Assembly: GCF_022489025.1 (NCBI RefSeq)
Contig: NZ_JAKVTG010000002.1
Location: forward strand, 62,001 to 126,000
Direction: 5' to 3'
From: Planococcus halocryophilus
GTDB lineage: Bacteria > Bacillota > Bacilli > Bacillales_A > Planococcaceae
DNA length: 64,000 nucleotides
The translations under genes and the position numbers were made by a program. Below, piece by piece: positions 1 to 8,474 of this stretch (position 1 is the first letter of the stretch; every line of letters starts with the position of its first letter). Under the pieces are notes generated by a model. That model worked only from the letters and a program-made list of their open reading frames with translations, was not told where the DNA came from and did no database searches.

Positions 1-711
1 CCAGGCGATTAACGTATAAAACATCAGTGACTGTCCACCCATAAATAGAGTGACACTCCAAGCAAGCGGTGAACGCCATAACTTGGTTTTTTGTTTTGGC
101 TTGATCGTTGTTTTTGGTGATGCCCTTTGTTGTTTGCGTAACTGTGGAAGCCAAACAACAAATGCAACAATGGCAAGCAATCCCCAAATACCAAGTGCAC
201 CTTGCCACCCCATATCACCGATACCAGAAATCGGTACGCTTAAACCAGAACCTAAAGCACCAAAAATATTCATGAAAACAGCATATATGCCCGTCATAAC
301 CCCAATTCGATAAGGAAAATTCATTTTGATAATTCCTGGAATCAAGACATTTCCAATCGAAATGGCCAAACCGATCAAAAGTGTTCCTATAAACAAGAAA
401 CCGATTCCTGTTACAGATCGTATGGCAATCCCGATAATCAGTACTACCATGGATAAGGCAATGGTCCATTGCATACCAATTCGATTTGCGATTTTCGGCG
501 CAAATGGAGACAGTATAGCAAAAGCGATCAAAGGCAATGTCGTAACCAATCCTGCCACCGCATTGCTAATGTCCAAATCTTCCCGGATAAACGACATAAG
601 TGTTCCGACTGACGTAATCGGTACTCGTAAATTCGCCCCGATTAACACAATACCAATTAGCAATAACCAGCCAGCTTTCTCAGTATTGTTGATTTCTGTT
701 TGTTTCTTCAT
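1..711 (-). CDS. CynX/NimT-type MFS transporter (3' end outside window)
   Basis: The reading frame stays open from an ATG at 711 to the window edge, giving 237 residues of a longer protein. It starts MKKQTEINNTEKAGWLLLIG and carries about six to seven hydrophobic helices with the ANLRVPITSVGTL stretch typical of the cyanate/2-nitroimidazole (CynX/NimT, YycB-like) branch of the major facilitator superfamily. A GGAGGATTAGG ribosome site precedes the ATG. Membrane localisation is clear; the substrate cannot be read from sequence. The last five or so helices lie beyond position 1. Confidence 0.85.
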   Translation of the reverse strand, partial: MKKQTEINNTEKAGWLLLIGIVLIGANLRVPITSVGTLMSFIREDLDISNAVAGLVTTLPLIAFAILSPFAPKIANRIGMQWTIALSMVVLIIGIAIRSVTGIGFLFIGTLLIGLAISIGNVLIPGIIKMNFPYRIGVMTGIYAVFMNIFGALGSGLSVPISGIGDMGWQGALGIWGLLAIVAFVVWLPQLRKQQRASPKTTIKPKQKTKLWRSPLAWSVTLFMGGQSLMFYTLIAW

Positions 712-908
712 CCTAATCCTCCAACAAATTACTTATCTATTCTTTTGAACCATCTATATCGGTTTTGATACACGGTGTTGCACTTTTTGAGTTGCTTCTC
801 TTCATACATTCCATCCCTTTAAATTTTCAGGATGATTGGCACCTTGGATATTGTAGCGTTAAAGAATAGTTTTGTATATCACTATAATTTTTACAAACCA
901 TAAAAAAT

Positions 909-929
909 CCCTCCTTTTCTAAAGGAGGG
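909..929 (-). terminator. Intrinsic terminator
   Basis: A 9-bp perfect stem (909-917 with 921-929) with a 3-nt loop is followed on the minus strand by a run of T (complement of 902-907). It ends the minus-strand pair 1724-937. Confidence 0.8.
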
Positions 930-936
930 AAAGTTT

Positions 937-1329
937 TTAATCTACTTTTTTAACCACAGTATGTGCGTAAAGGTCATTCGGGTATTTTTCACCTTTGTAC
1001 TTATCGTAGCGGCTACGGTCTTTTGCATACATGAGAGGGCCTATCGTATCTCGGTAGACAATGTGTTTTAGAATTTGCTCTGAGCTCAGCTCTCCACCGG
1101 CTTCATCTTTTAAGGCAATACCCATCATTTTCTGACCAGCTGTTTGACCGTTCATTCGGAGCTGCGCATACTCAAGTCCCCAAAACACTAAATGTGGAGA
1201 AACCATTGCATGGAAAAACGGATTTTTTATTTTCTTTTTCAATAGCGGTTCTAACGCAAATGACACAGTAGTAGCAATCGCCGAATCGATCAACAACGCT
1301 TTGGCACGTTTTTTCGTCAATTCATACAT
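937..1329 (-). CDS. RDD family membrane protein
   Basis: A protein of about 130 aa with the RDD-family pattern: KKRAKALLIDSAI near the start and GQTAGQKMMGI before the second half. RDD proteins are small membrane proteins of mostly unknown role, some linked to ion or solute transport. The frame also has ATGs at 1338 and 1335; the ATG at 1329 is best spaced from AAAGGATG. The 1338 ATG overlaps the TGA of the upstream DUF4181 gene, so the two genes are probably translationally coupled. Function unknown. Confidence 0.75.
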   Translation of the reverse strand: MYELTKKRAKALLIDSAIATTVSFALEPLLKKKIKNPFFHAMVSPHLVFWGLEYAQLRMNGQTAGQKMMGIALKDEAGGELSSEQILKHIVYRDTIGPLMYAKDRSRYDKYKGEKYPNDLYAHTVVKKVD

Positions 1330-1334
1330 GACCA

Positions 1335-1724
1335 TCATCCTTTCGTTAGTAGTAGTAAACCCAACACTAGTCCAACAAATATTGTTTCAGACCAGTCATA
1401 CCAATATCGCTTTTTGTCTCTGTGCAGTAACCACTCTTCAAGCCCCGCAACAAATGTTTGGAGAATAAATAGACCGGCCAGAGGGCTTATCAGGATAGCT
1501 ACAGAAAGTTCTGTGGAATCTAGTTCTGCCACCAGATACATACTCGCGTAAATAAAACCTACGAAGATAACTCCTTGCAAAATAAGTACGTACCGATTTT
1601 TGTCTTCGTGAAAAAAACTTCTCGAATCTCTTTTTATTCCACGCTTTTTCTTCAAATATACGTTTGAAACAAAAAAATAAGAAATGACAAGAATAAACAA
1701 TCCAATATATACCATAGCCTCCAT
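1335..1724 (-). CDS. DUF4181 family membrane protein
   Basis: About 129 aa with four predicted membrane helices. The pattern of a basic first loop (LKKKRGIKRDSRSFF), a central EEWLLHRDKKRYWYDW motif and a hydrophobic end is the DUF4181 signature of Bacillota. The start is the ATG at 1724 behind AAAGGAGGG; a TTG at 1730 is less well placed. It is the first gene of a two-gene operon with the RDD protein. Two further DUF4181 genes occur in this window (4783-5151 and 53006-53416). Function unknown. Confidence 0.75.
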   Translation of the reverse strand: MEAMVYIGLFILVISYFFVSNVYLKKKRGIKRDSRSFFHEDKNRYVLILQGVIFVGFIYASMYLVAELDSTELSVAILISPLAGLFILQTFVAGLEEWLLHRDKKRYWYDWSETIFVGLVLGLLLLTKG

Positions 1725-1813
1725 ATGCAAACCCTCCTTTAACTGTTAAAATTCTACAAAAGAAGCACGTTTACCTTCTATTTATTTTTCCTAATCGACT
1801 GGGGGCATATACA

Positions 1814-2158
1814 TTGAATACGGATACAGATTCACTTGTCACTTTTCTTATTGCTTTTGGTGTACCTGTTAGCATGATGATACGCGCTTATTTCAAAATG
1901 AACGAGACGGATCAACGATCGGTAAAGTCCGATTTTACTTCACGCAACTTCCTATTAAGCATAGGCTCTGTTGCTTTAGGGAATTTTCTTATTGAGTTTA
2001 GCGATACCTTTTCCACCCCTACCCTACGATTAGTCGGTTTTGTTTTACTGGTTATAGGTGCCATTGGCTCGGGTATCATTACATGGAAATCCAGCAAAGT
2101 CAGAAGTTTGCTCATTGTCGCCTTGTTTTCAGTTTTAATCTACTTCCAGCTTAGCTGA
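1814..2158 (+). CDS. Small hypothetical membrane protein
   Basis: A 114-aa protein with three or four hydrophobic helices (residues about 8-25, 45-65, 70-88, 95-112). It starts with TTG, 8 nt after GGGGG. I do not recognise a family. It stands alone on the plus strand, divergent from the DUF4181/RDD pair, with 76 nt to the next gene. Confidence 0.6.
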   Translation: MNTDTDSLVTFLIAFGVPVSMMIRAYFKMNETDQRSVKSDFTSRNFLLSIGSVALGNFLIEFSDTFSTPTLRLVGFVLLVIGAIGSGIITWKSSKVRSLLIVALFSVLIYFQLS

Positions 2159-2234
2159 CTCACCCATTCGTTTGCTTGGATCTATTTTAGGGAACTAATA
2201 ACTTAATAACTTAGCCTTAAAAGGAGTGATAGCA

Positions 2235-2846
2235 GTGATTTTCTTAACGATTTGGCTCTTACTAATTGGCTATGCTGTTTTTTTGGCACCCGGCGGCGAA
2301 ACAGATCCGATTTTGTCGAAGATTTTTAGCGGCGACCTCGGTGCAATTGATCCACTCGTACTTGCCGTCTTTAATTCACTCGGCTTGTTTCCGATGATGT
2401 TTCTCACATTGCTGTTACTAAATGACCGTCAAAAATGGCCGGCGTGGCCGTTCGCGTTACTATCTTTTGGCATTGGTGCTTTTGCGCTTCTCCCTTATTT
2501 TGAGTTCGGCAATCGAAAGGCAGACAGAAGACTCAGAACTCCCGCATGGCTCGTTCGGTTTCTCAGTTCGCGGTTTTGGCTTATTGTTTTTATGCTGTTT
2601 TGGGTCGGTAATGCATTAACGTTATTGCAGGGATTTTCACTCGCCGCTTATCAAGAGGCGTTCTTTGCGTCAGGTCTTGTCTCCGTTATGACCGTCGACT
2701 GGTTTGTGTTATGGGGATTATCTGTTTACACCGTTTATCATTTTTATCCACACGCCAAACGTAAGTCGCTTGCTTGGATTCCAATTTTAGGACCTATACT
2801 CGTACTGTATGTAAATAAAAAAGCCGTTACGCTGAAATCAGCGTAA
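2235..2846 (+). CDS. Hypothetical integral membrane protein
   Basis: About 203 aa with five or six hydrophobic segments and no obvious catalytic motif; similar multi-pass proteins of unknown function occur widely. The in-frame GTG at 2226 lies inside the ribosome site AAGGAGTG, so the GTG at 2235, 6 nt downstream of it, is the likely start (MIFLTIWLLL). The TAA stop at 2844-2846 falls inside the 3' arm of the terminator hairpin, so the last codons double as terminator sequence. Confidence 0.65.
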   Translation: MIFLTIWLLLIGYAVFLAPGGETDPILSKIFSGDLGAIDPLVLAVFNSLGLFPMMFLTLLLLNDRQKWPAWPFALLSFGIGAFALLPYFEFGNRKADRRLRTPAWLVRFLSSRFWLIVFMLFWVGNALTLLQGFSLAAYQEAFFASGLVSVMTVDWFVLWGLSVYTVYHFYPHAKRKSLAWIPILGPILVLYVNKKAVTLKSA

Positions 2847-2850
2847 CGGC
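2823..2850. terminator. Bidirectional terminator overlapping a stop codon
   Basis: A 13-bp perfect inverted repeat (2823-2835 with 2838-2850) has T-rich sequence on the plus side and A-rich sequence on the other. It serves the convergent genes ending at 2846 and 2861. Confidence 0.85.
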
Positions 2851-2860
2851 TTTAACTTTT

Positions 2861-3595
2861 TTACTGAGCTGTTAGCCCACCATCAATGATGAATTCTGAA
2901 CCTGTCGAATAGCTTGCATCGTCAGAAGCTAAAAACAGGACCATGTTCGAAACTTCTTCAGACTCTGCCAAACGTTTCATTGGAATTGATTTGGAAAACG
3001 CTTCAACTGCTGCTTTTGTATCTTCTTGAACCACCATTGGCGTTGCAATAACACCTGGGTGCACAGAATTTACACGGATGCCGTAGTTTGCGCATTCTAG
3101 AGCAGCGGCTTTTGTCATTCCACGAACTGCGAATTTCGTATCCGTATAACCAACTGCTCCACCTACAATACCGTTCATCGAAGAAATATTTACAATCGAA
3201 CCGCCACCAGCTTTTTGCATTGCCGGTACGACTGTTTTCATTCCAAGGAATACCGATACTTGGTTAATGTCTACAATGCGTCGATATTCTTCTTCAGTCA
3301 TTTTTAAAATCGATTTAGCCATCGTGATCCCCGCGTTGTTTACCAATACGTCTACTTGACCAAATACTTTTTCAGTTTCAGCTACAACTTTCTCCCAATC
3401 TTCAGTACTTGTTACGTTTTGCTTTATAAAAACTGCATTGTCTCCAAGTTCTTTTGCTAACGCTTGGCCTTTTTCTTCGTTTAAATCTGTGATGACTACT
3501 TTCGCACCTTCATCGATAAATTTCTTCGCGTGAGCCGCACCCATCCCTTGTGCTGCTCCTGTAATGATTGCTACTTTGTCTTGTAAACGTGCCAT
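2861..3595 (-). CDS. SDR family oxidoreductase (glucose 1-dehydrogenase-like)
   Basis: A classical short-chain dehydrogenase of 244 aa, the usual length. The NAD(P) glycine motif TGAAQGMG is at residues 13-20, NNAG at 86-89, the catalytic Ser at 138/139, and Tyr150-x3-Lys154 (YTDTK). The D-L-N after the second strand suggests NAD preference. It is cytosolic and probably oxidises a hydroxyl or reduces a ketone; the substrate cannot be read. The ATG follows GGAGGAAGAAAAA. It is divergent from a TetR regulator at 3753, its likely controller. Confidence 0.9.
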   Translation of the reverse strand: MARLQDKVAIITGAAQGMGAAHAKKFIDEGAKVVITDLNEEKGQALAKELGDNAVFIKQNVTSTEDWEKVVAETEKVFGQVDVLVNNAGITMAKSILKMTEEEYRRIVDINQVSVFLGMKTVVPAMQKAGGGSIVNISSMNGIVGGAVGYTDTKFAVRGMTKAAALECANYGIRVNSVHPGVIATPMVVQEDTKAAVEAFSKSIPMKRLAESEEVSNMVLFLASDDASYSTGSEFIIDGGLTAQ

Positions 3596-3717
3596 TTTTT
3601 CTTCCTCCTATGATTGAACTTAAATACGATTTATATTTAAACTACACTTGTAAATTAACAAATAACTAATCTACTTGTCTACTAAAAAGCTTTAATGTCA
3701 TACTTACTATATAGTCC

Positions 3718-3734
3718 TGTCCATTTTCCGGACA
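3718..3734. promoter_or_regulatory. Possible TetR operator
   Basis: TGTCC-N7-GGACA is a 5-bp-arm dyad just upstream of the TetR ribosome site and in the divergent region with the SDR gene. Position supports autoregulation; the arms are short, so this is tentative. Confidence 0.35.
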
Positions 3735-3752
3735 CATTAGGAGGAAAACGAG

Positions 3753-4337
3753 ATGCCTAACACAGAAGATCGCCGTATTCTTCGAACTCAAAAAATGCTA
3801 AAAAACGCTTTACTACAGCTATTAACTGAAAAAGAACTGTCACAACTGACCATTACAGAAGTTGCAAAGCAAGCTGGGTGTAATCGCGTGACATTTTATT
3901 CACATTATAAAGACTTGAACGAATTGCTTGCGGCTATCGTTGAAGATTACTTGGATGGCCTCGCTGACTATTTCCGAAAAAGCTTCCAAGGGTTAGAACG
4001 TTTTTCTTCGACAGACGTTCAGCGGCAACTGCCGATTTTCGAATACATTTATCAGCACCAATCGATTTTCACATTGATTATCACTGGGGAAATACTTCCT
4101 GGCTCACAAAACCAGTTTTGCGAAGCCCTTGCACAAGTTGCTGCAACCGAACTGCGTCTCGAAGAAGAAAGCGATTTGGAAATTCCAACACTCAATTCCT
4201 TCATGACTTACGGAACATTAGGGTTCTTTCTCTATTGGATCAAACAAGATTTTAAGGATTCTCCAGAAGTGATGGCAGCTAAACTAGCCAAGTTACACGG
4301 TAAAATGTATGACGGATCAGTTGTATTAGATAAATAA
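3753..4337 (+). CDS. TetR/AcrR family transcriptional regulator
   Basis: A 194-aa protein with an N-terminal TetR helix-turn-helix at about residues 10-57 (LTITEVAKQAGCNRVTFYSHYKD) and a helical C-terminal ligand-binding half. The family represses neighbouring genes until a small molecule binds. The ATG follows TTAGGAGGAAAACG. It is divergent from the SDR gene, which is the most likely target together with itself. The ligand is unknown. Confidence 0.9.
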   Translation: MPNTEDRRILRTQKMLKNALLQLLTEKELSQLTITEVAKQAGCNRVTFYSHYKDLNELLAAIVEDYLDGLADYFRKSFQGLERFSSTDVQRQLPIFEYIYQHQSIFTLIITGEILPGSQNQFCEALAQVAATELRLEEESDLEIPTLNSFMTYGTLGFFLYWIKQDFKDSPEVMAAKLAKLHGKMYDGSVVLDK

Positions 4338-4347
4338 TCCCTCAAAA

Positions 4348-4397
4348 AAGAGACTATCCCAAAAGTTCATGAGAAATGACTTTTGGGATAGTCTCTT
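4348..4397. terminator. Strong intrinsic terminator
   Basis: A 19-bp perfect stem (4348-4366 with 4379-4397) with a 12-nt loop lies directly after the TetR gene. The A and T runs flanking it would let it act in both directions. Confidence 0.85.
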
Positions 4398-4454
4398 TAT
4401 GTCGTTCGATTTACTGTGTTTTTTCATCAATATAGGCTGCTTAACAATTATATC

Positions 4455-4637
4455 CTATTGATTAGAAGACCTTTTTGTCGCAGCCAAGAAATGTGCATTA
4501 ATGCCCATCAATCCTCCTCCAAGAATCGCAATGAATGTACCGATTACAACCCAATGCGTTGTTAAAAGGCTAGATATATATATGCCAGTCATAAGTAATG
4601 TAACACCAAGAAACAAAAGGATAATACTTATTCTCAT
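4455..4637 (-). CDS. Small two-helix membrane protein
   Basis: About 60 aa with two hydrophobic helices (residues about 3-22 and 30-50) and a short basic tail. The ATG at 4637 follows GGGAGAAGAATT; an upstream in-frame TTG at 4658 has no ribosome site of its own. No family recognised. Confidence 0.55.
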   Translation of the reverse strand: MRISIILLFLGVTLLMTGIYISSLLTTHWVVIGTFIAILGGGLMGINAHFLAATKRSSNQ

Positions 4638-4782
4638 AATTCTTCTCCCTTCCAACACTTCTCAATAGCAATTTTTAACATAGCTACTTTATACAATCTT
4701 TCTTTGAACTAACTAGTCCATTCCCGTATTCCTTACTTCCATCAAATATTGTTAACATCTCATCGGATTAAACAGCTCGCAA

Positions 4783-5151
4783 CTAAATAATTTGTAAATA
4801 GATGACCATATAAATCGCAATCATCCATATTGCTAAAAACGTAAAATCAACGAACGATAATAAGTATTTTCGAGATCCTTTCAAGTATTTCCACTCTAGG
4901 AAAATTTGTATCGTGTGCCCTACTACGAAAACCGCTATTGCTGAAACTATAAGTATACTGAATGAGTTATAGAAAACGAGTATCAGCCCAATCATTATTG
5001 ATACAGAGACCCCCGAATTCCAAAACTCAAATTTTTTGATGCGAATCCCTGTCTTCTCTTCTTTATCAATTCCAAGATGTTTCTTTATACGGTGTCGTAA
5101 TACTGCAATGCCCATTATCACTAAGAACAAAAGGATCATTAATTGCTCCAT
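4783..5151 (-). CDS. DUF4181 family membrane protein
   Basis: About 122 aa with four membrane helices and the DUF4181 layout: a basic loop with HLGIDKEEKTG, a central FLEWKYLKGSRKYLL motif and a hydrophobic C-terminus. The ATG at 5151 follows GGAGGTGTGGCAA; an in-frame TTG at 5166 overlaps that ribosome site. It is monocistronic. Function unknown. Confidence 0.7.
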   Translation of the reverse strand: MEQLMILLFLVIMGIAVLRHRIKKHLGIDKEEKTGIRIKKFEFWNSGVSVSIMIGLILVFYNSFSILIVSAIAVFVVGHTIQIFLEWKYLKGSRKYLLSFVDFTFLAIWMIAIYMVIYLQII

Positions 5152-5221
5152 TTGCCACACCTCCAAAACCTTTTTCTATTCTACGAAGCAATGTGGTAAA
5201 AGTTCCGCTTTAGAAGGGAGG

Positions 5222-5361
5222 TTATCCCCAATTGACATGCAAAATTTACATAGAACTTCTATTTACCCACCATTCCATTGAATATGTGGATGATTCTGCG
5301 TTAAAACGGGGATAACTATGTCGTTTCGTCACCCTTTCACTTTTATCCACATGTGGATAAA
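5222..5361. promoter_or_regulatory. Cluster of DnaA-box-like sites with a 20-bp palindrome
   Basis: This fills most of the gene-free stretch 5152-5516. TTATCCACA at 5343-5351 and its complement at 5352-5360 are two perfect DnaA-box consensus 9-mers head to head, forming a palindrome at 5342-5361. Near matches lie at 5222-5230 (TTATCCCCA), 5285-5293 (complement TCATCCACA) and 5307-5315 (complement TTATCCCCG). DnaA-box clusters outside oriC are known in Bacillus subtilis. No dnaA, dnaN or other replication gene is nearby, so a regulatory or DnaA-titration site is likelier than an origin. Confidence 0.5.
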
Positions 5362-5422
5362 TATAATTCGGTGAAATAGTTATTTCTTCTGTTTCTTAGA
5401 GGAAGTAAAAACGGGTCTGCTG

Positions 5423-5448
5423 GTGTGAAAACATTCGGATACGGGTAT
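5423..5448 (+). promoter_or_regulatory. Possible sigma-B-type promoter
   Basis: GTGTGA at 5423-5428, a 14-nt spacer and GGGTAT at 5443-5448 match the general-stress sigma-B consensus (GTTTAA-N12-14-GGGTAT) with few mismatches. It lies about 70 nt upstream of the AI-2E-type transporter gene. Confidence 0.4.
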
Positions 5449-5516
5449 TTTATAGTTAATAAATTATAGACATATTGGAGGGTGTAAAACAGCTTGAGCA
5501 GAAAGAGGTGTGGACG

Positions 5517-6758
5517 GTGGAGCATGAGAAAAATAAACGGGCGTTAAGCCAAGCTGCTTCTTGGTTTGTTAAATGGGTGCTGAACAACAAAGCGGTATCA
5601 GTACTGATTATTGTTTTATTAATTCTGCTTAATTTATTACTCTTGCCTAAGGTTAGCTTTGTTTTCCAACCATTTGTGGCCTTTTTTGATGTTATGGGAC
5701 TGCCCCTTATTATGGCGGGTGTTTTTTATTATTTGCTAAATCCGCTTATTGACTGGATGGAGACTAAAGATATTCCACGTACCGCTAGTATCTCCATTGT
5801 GTTTATCGTGATTGCTGCATTATTGGCATGGGGCGTTGCGACATTAATCCCGATTATCCGAGAGCAACTGATGAGCTTGATCGATAATTGGCAAGATTAT
5901 TTGAATACGTTTATCTCTCAAATCGATAATTTTTTCAAAAATGATTTGCTGTCACGGTTGCAAACACAATTGATGGGAGGTACAGAGCCACTGTCCACGT
6001 CAATAACCGGCCAAACGGAAAACGTCGTTGGTTCGACTGTCACTGGACTTGGCAGTGTTTTCGGGGTACTCTCTACCACTTTACTGGCTTTAATCACAAC
6101 GCCTTTTATCTTGTTCTATTTGCTAAAAGACGGACATCATTTGCCTTACCATATTATGAAACTTGTTCCTTCAAACATGCGTGAACATAGCTATTTGTTG
6201 CTGCGCGAGATGAATTTACAAATCAGCCAATATATTCGAGGGCAACTACTCGTCGCTTTTTTTGTAGGCTTAATGTTTTGGATTGGATTCAGCATCATTG
6301 GGCTCAAATACGCATTAACACTCGGCATTATGGCAGGTGCGTTAAACTTAATCCCTTTTTTAGGTTCTTTTATCGCTTTTATCCCCATTGTTATTATCGC
6401 GATTGTGGTGCACTCTCCCATTATGTTAGTTAAAGTGCTTGTGGTTTTCTTTATCGAGCAAACATTGGAAGGTCGTGTTTTTCAGCCGCTTATTCTCGGC
6501 AGTAATTTACAAATTCACCCGATCACTATTATTGCCGTTCTTTTAACTGCAGGCAATTTGTTTGGTGTTGTCGGTGTCATTCTCGGTATTCCCGCATACG
6601 CGGTTATCAAGGTCATCTTTAGCCATCTATTTAGCTGGTACCAGCGCTATACCGGATTGTATGACGATCCATTTAATCCAGCACCCAAACCACCTGTCTC
6701 TGAAAAGAAAAAGAAAAAACAATTAATCTTGAAAAGAAAACTTCGCCAAACCAAATAA
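5517..6758 (+). CDS. AI-2E family transporter (PerM/YdbI-like)
   Basis: About 413 aa with seven or eight membrane helices. The motifs GLKYALTLGIMAGALNLIPFLG and LEGRVFQPLILG identify the AI-2E/PerM exporter family, whose members have been linked to autoinducer, ion or toxic-solute export. Start choice is uncertain: in-frame TTG 5475 overlaps a GGAGGG site, while GTG 5517 lies 6 nt after AGAGGTG and gives the better match. The C-terminus is a lysine-rich cytosolic tail. It may be under sigma-B (5423-5448). Confidence 0.85.
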   Translation: MEHEKNKRALSQAASWFVKWVLNNKAVSVLIIVLLILLNLLLLPKVSFVFQPFVAFFDVMGLPLIMAGVFYYLLNPLIDWMETKDIPRTASISIVFIVIAALLAWGVATLIPIIREQLMSLIDNWQDYLNTFISQIDNFFKNDLLSRLQTQLMGGTEPLSTSITGQTENVVGSTVTGLGSVFGVLSTTLLALITTPFILFYLLKDGHHLPYHIMKLVPSNMREHSYLLLREMNLQISQYIRGQLLVAFFVGLMFWIGFSIIGLKYALTLGIMAGALNLIPFLGSFIAFIPIVIIAIVVHSPIMLVKVLVVFFIEQTLEGRVFQPLILGSNLQIHPITIIAVLLTAGNLFGVVGVILGIPAYAVIKVIFSHLFSWYQRYTGLYDDPFNPAPKPPVSEKKKKKQLILKRKLRQTK

Positions 6759-6760
6759 AA

Positions 6761-6784
6761 CCGCTGAATCCAATGATTCAGCGG
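6761..6784. terminator. Bidirectional terminator
   Basis: A 10-bp perfect stem (6761-6770 with 6775-6784) and CAAT loop, flanked by AAAA on one side and CTTTG on the other, sits between the convergent AI-2E-type and MarR genes. Confidence 0.8.
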
Positions 6785-6795
6785 CTTTGTTCTAC

Positions 6796-7218
6796 TCAGT
6801 TAAAATCTGATTGAATAATCGTACCCAATAATTTCTTTAATGTTTGTTGGTCACTGTCCGACAAGTCTTGAAGAACCGTTTGGTTTAATCTCTCTGTTGT
6901 TGCTTCTACATCTTTTTGAATGGCTATTGCTTTTGGCGTCGGAACAACTAAAATATTGCGCCGATTTTCAGGATCAATCGAACGTTCGATAAATCCAGCT
7001 TTTTGCATCTTATCCAAAATTCCAGAAACCGTTGAAGCTTCTAAATGCATCATTCCACCAATTTGCTTTGGAGACAGTTCGCCTTCGCTCCATAAACAAT
7101 TCAGTACACCGTATTGGGCTGGCGTTAAATTATGCTCTTCTAGAAGAACACTAAAGTATTTGAACACCTTATTTTGACTAACACTTAATAAGTAGTTGAT
7201 ACATTGTGTGATATCCAT
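6796..7218 (-). CDS. MarR family transcriptional regulator
   Basis: A 140-aa winged-helix protein. The fold runs through LTPAQYGVLNCLW, the recognition region LSPKQIGGMMHLEASTVSGILDKM and the wing FIERSIDPENRRNILV, followed by dimerisation helices. MarR proteins usually repress a divergent detoxification gene and respond to electrophiles or aromatics. It is divergent from a YhfP-like oxidoreductase with a clear dyad between them (7271-7297). The ATG follows GGAGGAGATTTT. Confidence 0.9.
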   Translation of the reverse strand: MDITQCINYLLSVSQNKVFKYFSVLLEEHNLTPAQYGVLNCLWSEGELSPKQIGGMMHLEASTVSGILDKMQKAGFIERSIDPENRRNILVVPTPKAIAIQKDVEATTERLNQTVLQDLSDSDQQTLKKLLGTIIQSDFN

Positions 7219-7270
7219 AAAATCTCCTCCATATTGACATTTTCTATCTTAACATGTTAGGTTTTGTATG

Positions 7271-7297
7271 AAAATAGTTTTGTCACAGAACTATTTT
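7271..7297. promoter_or_regulatory. Likely MarR operator dyad
   Basis: AAAATAGTT (7271-7279) and AACTATTTT (7289-7297) are perfect 9-bp arms around a 9-nt centre in the divergent promoter region. A shorter palindrome TAACATGTTA lies at 7250-7259. Confidence 0.55.
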
Positions 7298-7328
7298 GTC
7301 GTAAAACATACTGAAAGGGGCAATTACT

Positions 7329-8315
7329 TTGAATTCATTTAATGCCGTTCGCGTTAAGGAACAAGAAGACCAAATTATTTATGGGGTAGAAGAGATCAAT
7401 ATCGATCAACTTTCTGAAGGCGATGTGTTGATCAAAGTCGCTTATTCCTCGATTAACTACAAAGACATGCTTGCTGTACAGAAAAATACAGGGGTCATCC
7501 GAGATTACCCAATGACTCCTGGAATCGATTTGAGCGGTACGGTGGTTTCTTCAACAGACGCTCGTTTTACCGAAGGACAAGAAGTAATCGTTACAGGATT
7601 TGCGATGGGCATGAGTCATACAGGTGGATTTTCGGAATACGCACGCGTGCCTGCAGAATGGATTGTCCCGTTACCTAAAAACTTAAGCTTAAAAGACGCA
7701 ATGGTTTTCGGAACAGCTGGATTTACAGCTGCTCTTTCTATTCATGCATTAGAGCAAAACGGCATGGACCTTGCGAAAGACCCTGAAATTTTAGTAACCG
7801 GCTCAACAGGTGGCGTAGGCAGTATCGCATTACAGATTTTATCTAAAATGGGCTTTAAAAACATTTCCGCTTTAGTGCGAAAAGAACATCAAGAAGAAGT
7901 TGCAAAATCACTCGGCGCAACAAATGTCGTTTTTGCAGATGATTTAGGTGAATTGAAAAAGCCATTAAATAAAACACGGTTTGATTATGTATTAGATACG
8001 GTTGGTGGAGACGTTGCTTCCGTCTTGATCCCGCAAATTTCATACGATGGCAGCATGAGCATGTGTGGCAACGCCGGCGGTCTACAAATCACGACGACGG
8101 TCTTGCCGTTTATCTTACGTGGCGTAAACTTACTCGGCATCGACTCTGTTAACGTACCCATCGAAAACCGAGGTCCGATTTGGGGCAAAATGGCCAACGA
8201 TTGGAACATTACGCAAACTACATTAGTAAATGAAATTGCACTGAGCGAACTAACTGACACCATTGATGCCATCAAAAACGGGCAGCATTTGGGTAGAACG
8301 ATTGTGAAGTTGTAA
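7329..8315 (+). CDS. YhdH/YhfP-family quinone oxidoreductase (acryloyl-CoA reductase-like)
   Basis: A 328-aa zinc-free medium-chain dehydrogenase. It has the N-terminal GroES-like fold with YSSINYKDMLA and PGIDLSGTV, then the NADPH-binding motif TGSTGGVGSIALQIL near residue 157 and a conserved YDGSMSMCGNAGG stretch. The family reduces activated double bonds or quinones with NADPH. It starts with TTG behind GAAAGGGG. Its divergent MarR neighbour and the dyad at 7271-7297 suggest induction by its substrate. Confidence 0.88.
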   Translation: MNSFNAVRVKEQEDQIIYGVEEINIDQLSEGDVLIKVAYSSINYKDMLAVQKNTGVIRDYPMTPGIDLSGTVVSSTDARFTEGQEVIVTGFAMGMSHTGGFSEYARVPAEWIVPLPKNLSLKDAMVFGTAGFTAALSIHALEQNGMDLAKDPEILVTGSTGGVGSIALQILSKMGFKNISALVRKEHQEEVAKSLGATNVVFADDLGELKKPLNKTRFDYVLDTVGGDVASVLIPQISYDGSMSMCGNAGGLQITTTVLPFILRGVNLLGIDSVNVPIENRGPIWGKMANDWNITQTTLVNEIALSELTDTIDAIKNGQHLGRTIVKL

Positions 8316-8430
8316 GATTTCCCAGGATTAAACGTAAAGCAATAGATAGGCTGTCGAGAAACTTTTAATAAGTCATGGTTTTCCGAAGCTTACCGTTTGC
8401 GTTAGCGAATCGGATAACTTTTCAAAACCT

Positions 8431-8468
8431 AAAAAGCGGAAAAGCTCAAATGAGCTTTTCCGCTTTTT
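8431..8468. terminator. Bidirectional terminator
   Basis: An 18-bp perfect repeat (8431-8448 with 8451-8468) with A and T flanks separates the convergent YhfP-like and DUF4357 genes. Confidence 0.8.
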
Positions 8469-8474
8469 TTCACT

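Noticed and set aside
326-748. 140-codon plus-strand open frame
   Set aside because: Antisense to the MFS transporter, whose minus-strand frame is complete with motifs and a ribosome site.
5222-5361. Chromosomal or plasmid replication origin
   Set aside because: There is no dnaA, dnaN, rep or par gene nearby and no long AT-rich unwinding element; only the boxes are present.
5494-5547. 17-codon leader peptide before the AI-2E transporter (TTG at 5494)
   Set aside because: It has a ribosome site but overlaps the transporter's own start region and shows no regulatory codon pattern.
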